A stretch of 45,196 nucleotides of DNA. Source: Planococcus sp. CAU13. GTDB lineage: Bacteria; Bacillota; Bacilli; Bacillales_A; Planococcaceae. Location: contig NZ_JRGN01000154.1 of the NCBI RefSeq assembly GCF_000775575.1, forward strand, positions 1 to 45,196, in the 5' to 3' direction. Below are positions 41,942 to 45,196 of this stretch, one piece after another. A program made the translations under genes and the position numbers. Position 1 is the stretch's first letter. Each line of letters begins with the position of its first letter. The notes under the pieces were generated by a model that saw only the letters and a list, made by a program, of their open reading frames with translations, searched no databases and was not told where the DNA came from.

Positions 41942-43267
41942 ATGAAAAATTTACGTGCACTACTCGCGGTCCTGACGGGCACAGCGCTGATGCTCAGCGC
42001 ATGCGCCGGTTTCCAGACCAGCAGCAACAGCGGTGAGAGCAATACAAATGATGACGGCAAGACGGTCGTCGACTTCTGGTCTTTCTGGGGTTCTGAAATC
42101 AGACGGCCGATCATCGATAAAATCGTCGAAGACTTCAACTCTTCCCAGGATGAAATCGAAGTCAAGCATACCTTTATACCGTGGGGAGATATCTGGACAA
42201 AAGAACTTGCGGCCATCGCTGCCGGCAATCCGCCTGATGTCGTCATCAATGACATCAACGCGACAGCCATCCGCGGAAAAGAGAATCAGGCAATGAACTT
42301 ATCCCAATTCATGGATGATGATTTCTCGGAAAAATTCTATCCGGAGCTCTGGAATGCCACTCTTCATGAAGGAGACTCCTACGGTGTTCCGTTCAATACG
42401 GACACGCGCGTGCTGTTCTACAATAAAGACGCATTTGAAGAAGTCGGGCTCGATCCGGAAGCTCCTCCTGCAACCTGGGCAGAGCTTGAAGAATACGCAG
42501 CCAAACTCGACGTCAAAAACGGCGACAATTATGACCGCCTCGGTTTCTATCCGATGTGGGGCGTCGGCTATGATGTCTGGCTGCTGAATGCAAACGGCGA
42601 AAACTATTTTGGCCCGGATCACAATACCGATACCGTGAACATCAATACAGAAACAAATGTCGAAGTTCTTAATTGGCTGAAATCCTGGAGAGACCGCCTC
42701 GGCGAAAATGTCGTCAATTCCTACCAGGCACAAATCGACAGCCAGCAGGGAAATCCGTTCTTTAACGGCGACCTGGCAATGATTGTCCAGCAGCCGACTT
42801 TCTATACACAAATCAGTGAATACGCAGAAGACCTGAATTTCGGTGTTGCCCCGATGCCGGAATATGAGCCAGGCAACGGCCACACGAGCTGGGGCGGCGG
42901 ATTTGTCGCCGAAATCCCGGAAGGATCGAGCGACCCTGAAGCTGCATGGAAGTTCATTGAATATCTGACCGGCGCGGAAGCTCAGGAGTACTGGGCTGTG
43001 AAAAACTTCGACAATATCGCGAATATCGAAGCAGCTGAAGCAGCCGCCCAGTCAGACGAACTTTCCGAAGAAGGCCAGATGGTTTATCAGATGGCCGTCG
43101 AAAGCATGGAAAACACGCTTCTGACCCCTGCCCCAGTGGCAGCACCCGGTTATTATAATCTCATCAATCCGCAGGTCGACCAATTCTTCCTCGGCTCGAT
43201 GACGGCTGAAGAAGCACTTGAGCAGGCACAGAAGGATGTCGAGAATCTGATAGAAAAAAATAAATAA
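41942..43267 (+). CDS. Sugar ABC transporter substrate-binding lipoprotein
   Basis: A 441-residue family-1 extracellular solute-binding protein. The lipobox LSAC near residue 21 shows it is a lipoprotein held at the outer face of the membrane. The mature protein starts with a Ser/Asn-rich tether and then has the two-lobe fold seen in maltose- and glycerol-phosphate-type binders (VDFWSFWGSE; GNPPDVVINDI; GVPFNTDTRVLFYNKDAF). GAAGGAGTG precedes the ATG. The sugar cannot be named; no glycosidase lies in the window. Confidence 0.93.
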   Translation: MKNLRALLAVLTGTALMLSACAGFQTSSNSGESNTNDDGKTVVDFWSFWGSEIRRPIIDKIVEDFNSSQDEIEVKHTFIPWGDIWTKELAAIAAGNPPDVVINDINATAIRGKENQAMNLSQFMDDDFSEKFYPELWNATLHEGDSYGVPFNTDTRVLFYNKDAFEEVGLDPEAPPATWAELEEYAAKLDVKNGDNYDRLGFYPMWGVGYDVWLLNANGENYFGPDHNTDTVNINTETNVEVLNWLKSWRDRLGENVVNSYQAQIDSQQGNPFFNGDLAMIVQQPTFYTQISEYAEDLNFGVAPMPEYEPGNGHTSWGGGFVAEIPEGSSDPEAAWKFIEYLTGAEAQEYWAVKNFDNIANIEAAEAAAQSDELSEEGQMVYQMAVESMENTLLTPAPVAAPGYYNLINPQVDQFFLGSMTAEEALEQAQKDVENLIEKNK

Positions 43268-43282
43268 CCGGGGGGAAACCAT

Positions 43283-44194
43283 TTGCGAAAAAGAAAATTG
43301 ACTATACGGCAGAAGGAAGGCATCTACGGCTATATTTTCATCATGCCGTTCATCGTCGGCTTCTTCGCATTCACCTCTGGGCCGCTGCTGTTTTCCTTAG
43401 CCGGAAGTTTTACTGATTATAATATAACTTCCCGGATGGATTTTGTAGGGGTGGATAATTATACATCGCTCATCGGGGGCGATGGACTTTTCCGTACATC
43501 TTTATGGAACACAATATATTATGTGGCTTTTTCCGTTCCCTTGACGACTCTCGGCGCCATCTTTATCTCGGCGCTCCTGAACCAGGACGTACCGGGCCTC
43601 CGATTTTTCAGGACACTGTATTATCTGCCCGCCGTCCTTTCAGGTGTCGGCGTCTACCTCTTATGGATGCAATTGCTTGAACCAGGAACCGGGATGGTCA
43701 ACCTGGTGCTTGGCTGGGTCGGCATTGACGGACCTAACTGGCTGTATGATCCCGACTGGACCAAACCATCTCTCATCCTTATGAAGCTTTGGAGTGTCGG
43801 GGGATCCATGCTCCTGTATCTCGCAAGCATGCAAGGTGTCTCGAAGTCACTTTATGAAGCGGCTGAAATCGACGGCGCCAGCCGCTGGAGGCAGTTCGTC
43901 CACATCACCATCCCGATGATTACGCCCGTCATCTTCTTTGACGTCGTGACCAGCCTGATCGGCGGATTCCAGATTTTCCAGGAAGCCTACATCATGTCGG
44001 GCAACGGTACGGGCGGACCGGCAAACTCTCTGCTGTTCTACAACCTTTATATGTGGAACCAGGCATTCGAGAACTTTGACATGGGTTACGCCATGGCAAT
44101 GTCGTGGATCCTGTTCGCGATCGTATTCATATTGACTCTCATCAATCTCAAACTCGCTCCCCGGTGGGTGCATTACGAAGGGGAGGATAAGTAA
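43283..44194 (+). CDS. Sugar ABC transporter permease (MalF type)
   Basis: A 303-residue inner-membrane permease of the CUT1 class with six membrane segments. The EAA loop that docks the ATPase is EAAEIDGASRWRQFVHITIP near residue 193. Translation starts at TTG 43283 after GGGGGGAAA, 15 bases downstream of the binding-protein gene. It pairs with the next permease to form the membrane channel. Confidence 0.94.
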   Translation: MRKRKLTIRQKEGIYGYIFIMPFIVGFFAFTSGPLLFSLAGSFTDYNITSRMDFVGVDNYTSLIGGDGLFRTSLWNTIYYVAFSVPLTTLGAIFISALLNQDVPGLRFFRTLYYLPAVLSGVGVYLLWMQLLEPGTGMVNLVLGWVGIDGPNWLYDPDWTKPSLILMKLWSVGGSMLLYLASMQGVSKSLYEAAEIDGASRWRQFVHITIPMITPVIFFDVVTSLIGGFQIFQEAYIMSGNGTGGPANSLLFYNLYMWNQAFENFDMGYAMAMSWILFAIVFILTLINLKLAPRWVHYEGEDK

Positions 44195-45112
44195 ATGGCC
44201 AATAAAACCGAGTATGTCGCTGAAGTTGAAAAAGAGCAAAGCCAGCCTGCGATTCAGACGAAGCTGCGTTTTCTGGAGCACCGCGGCAACCGCAACAATA
44301 TGTGGCGCCTGCTGAATTTCGTGCTGCTTGCGGTCGGCAGTCTGCTCATCCTGTCACCGCTCTGGTGGATGTTTGCCACGTCACTCAAAACAATGGCCGA
44401 AGTCATGTCCTACCCGCCTTCGTTTTTCCCCGAATCATGGGAATGGGCGAATTACATCCGGGCATGGCAGGCGGCACCGTTTACCACTTATACCATTAAT
44501 ACCATTACCATTACGACCCTTGTCGTGATCGGCAGTGTGCTTGCCAACTCCTTTATCGCCTACGGTTTTGCAAAAATTCCGTTCCGCGGCAAAGGCATCT
44601 GGTTCGCCATTGTGCTGTCGACAATGATGATTCCGGGCTTCGTGACGCTCATCCCGCAATATGTGCTGTTCTCGAAGCTGGGCTGGGTCAATACGTATTA
44701 CCCGCTCATCGTGCCGCATTTCTTCGGAAGCGCGTTTTACATTTTCCTGCTGCGGCAATTCTATATGACGATTCCGACCGAATTGATCGAAGCCGCGAAA
44801 ATCGAAGGCGCCAACCACTTTTATATCTGGTGGAAAATCGGGCTTCCTTTGACAAAACCAGCACTTGCCACGGTCGCGATTTTCTCATTCAACGGTGCCT
44901 GGAACGATTTTCTCGGTCCGCTGCTTTACCTGAATGATGAAAATCTCTATACGCTGCAGCTCGGGCTCGCCGTCTTCAAAGGCCAGCTCAGCACCCAGTG
45001 GAACTACCTGATGGCCGGTTCACTTCTCGTGCTGCTGCCTGTCATCCTGCTGTTCTTCTTCTTCCAGAAATACTTTATCCAGGGGATTAACCTTTCTTCT
45101 GGAGGGAAATAA
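44195..45112 (+). CDS. Sugar ABC transporter permease (MalG type)
   Basis: A 305-residue CUT1 permease with six membrane segments preceded by a ~40-residue charged cytoplasmic N-terminus. The EAA loop is EAAKIEGANHFYIWWKIGLP near residue 196. The ATG directly follows the TAA of the MalF-type gene, after GGGGAGG. It is the last gene of the importer operon. Confidence 0.94.
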   Translation: MANKTEYVAEVEKEQSQPAIQTKLRFLEHRGNRNNMWRLLNFVLLAVGSLLILSPLWWMFATSLKTMAEVMSYPPSFFPESWEWANYIRAWQAAPFTTYTINTITITTLVVIGSVLANSFIAYGFAKIPFRGKGIWFAIVLSTMMIPGFVTLIPQYVLFSKLGWVNTYYPLIVPHFFGSAFYIFLLRQFYMTIPTELIEAAKIEGANHFYIWWKIGLPLTKPALATVAIFSFNGAWNDFLGPLLYLNDENLYTLQLGLAVFKGQLSTQWNYLMAGSLLVLLPVILLFFFFQKYFIQGINLSSGGK

Positions 45113-45146
45113 AAACAGCCCCCCGATTAAAAATTCGGAGGGCTGT
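45111..45146. terminator. Terminator at the end of the importer operon
   Basis: A 12-bp stem with one mismatch (45115-45126 with 45135-45146). The T-run is on the minus strand (TTTTTATTT), so it best serves a convergent gene entering from beyond the right edge. The last ~25 bases could encode that gene's C-terminus (for instance a frame ending at a TGA at 45174-45176), but too little is present to say. Confidence 0.7.
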
Positions 45147-45196
45147 CAGGTTGTTGTGAAATTCATGTATTTTTCAATCATTCCGCTTCAGACAGA

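Noticed and set aside
1-45196. CRISPR arrays, prophage, insertion sequences, tRNA or rRNA genes
   Set aside because: No regularly spaced direct repeats, transposase or integrase frames, tRNA cloverleaf sequences or rRNA segments were seen.

Overview
The window reads as chromosome from a Gram-positive member of the Bacillales. The pigment genes, an Mrp antiporter operon of Bacillus type, and proteins closely resembling B. subtilis DbpA/YxiN, RecQ, ExoA and YxiO all fit this. Moderate GC, C30-type carotenoid genes and alkali/salt-tolerance genes make Planococcaceae (Planococcus-like) my best guess, but the family is inference. Almost every gene has a strong Shine-Dalgarno site, and most transcription units end in a clear hairpin plus T-run, so operon borders are easy to see. 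I see no rRNA, tRNA, CRISPR array, phage or insertion sequence.

Layout. 84-3894 (minus) is a carotenoid operon: two CrtN-type desaturase/oxidase paralogues followed by a CrtM-type synthase, translationally coupled. 4146-5591 (minus) is the DbpA RNA helicase. 5804-9133 (minus) is a circularly permuted ATP-grasp gene followed by an alpha-E domain and a transglutaminase-like domain fused in one frame. 9234-11334 (minus) holds a small low-complexity protein, an HD-GYP protein and a secreted protein. 11578-17688 (minus) is glutamate synthase (gltB-gltD), with a near-consensus cre box upstream. RecQ, a GXWXG/DUF4334 protein, a short-chain dehydrogenase, an XRE regulator, a Qnr-like pentapeptide protein and a Usp-domain protein follow up to 23427, all on the minus strand.

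23753-31838 (plus) is an ion-homeostasis block. The seven-gene mrpABCDEFG Na+/H+ antiporter operon is followed immediately by umpA-umpB (DUF1538 two-component antiporter family) and a gene encoding two PII-like domains in tandem. This is the most attractive candidate system: a membrane transporter pair with its own PII-type sensor, overlapping in one operon.

31862-33732 (minus) is a compact ECF sigma-factor operon: the sigma factor, a 403-residue protein built from ~81-residue 'VNG' repeats, and a 49-residue protein. A catalase, a CDP-glycerol glycerophosphotransferase-like enzyme, exonuclease III, an Atg22/UMF1-type permease, a broken ORF, a UPF0180-YtxH fusion, and a carbohydrate ABC importer with its own MsmX-type ATPase fill the rest.

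A theme runs across the window. Three genes (catalase, short-chain dehydrogenase, UPF0180-YtxH) carry near-identical sigma-B-type promoters (GTTTAA/G, 13 bases, GGGAA[A/G]) about 40 bases before the start codon. The carotenoid operon and one small gene have weaker versions. Together with the antiporters, carotenoids, Usp protein and ECF operon, much of the window looks dedicated to general, oxidative and alkali/salt stress.
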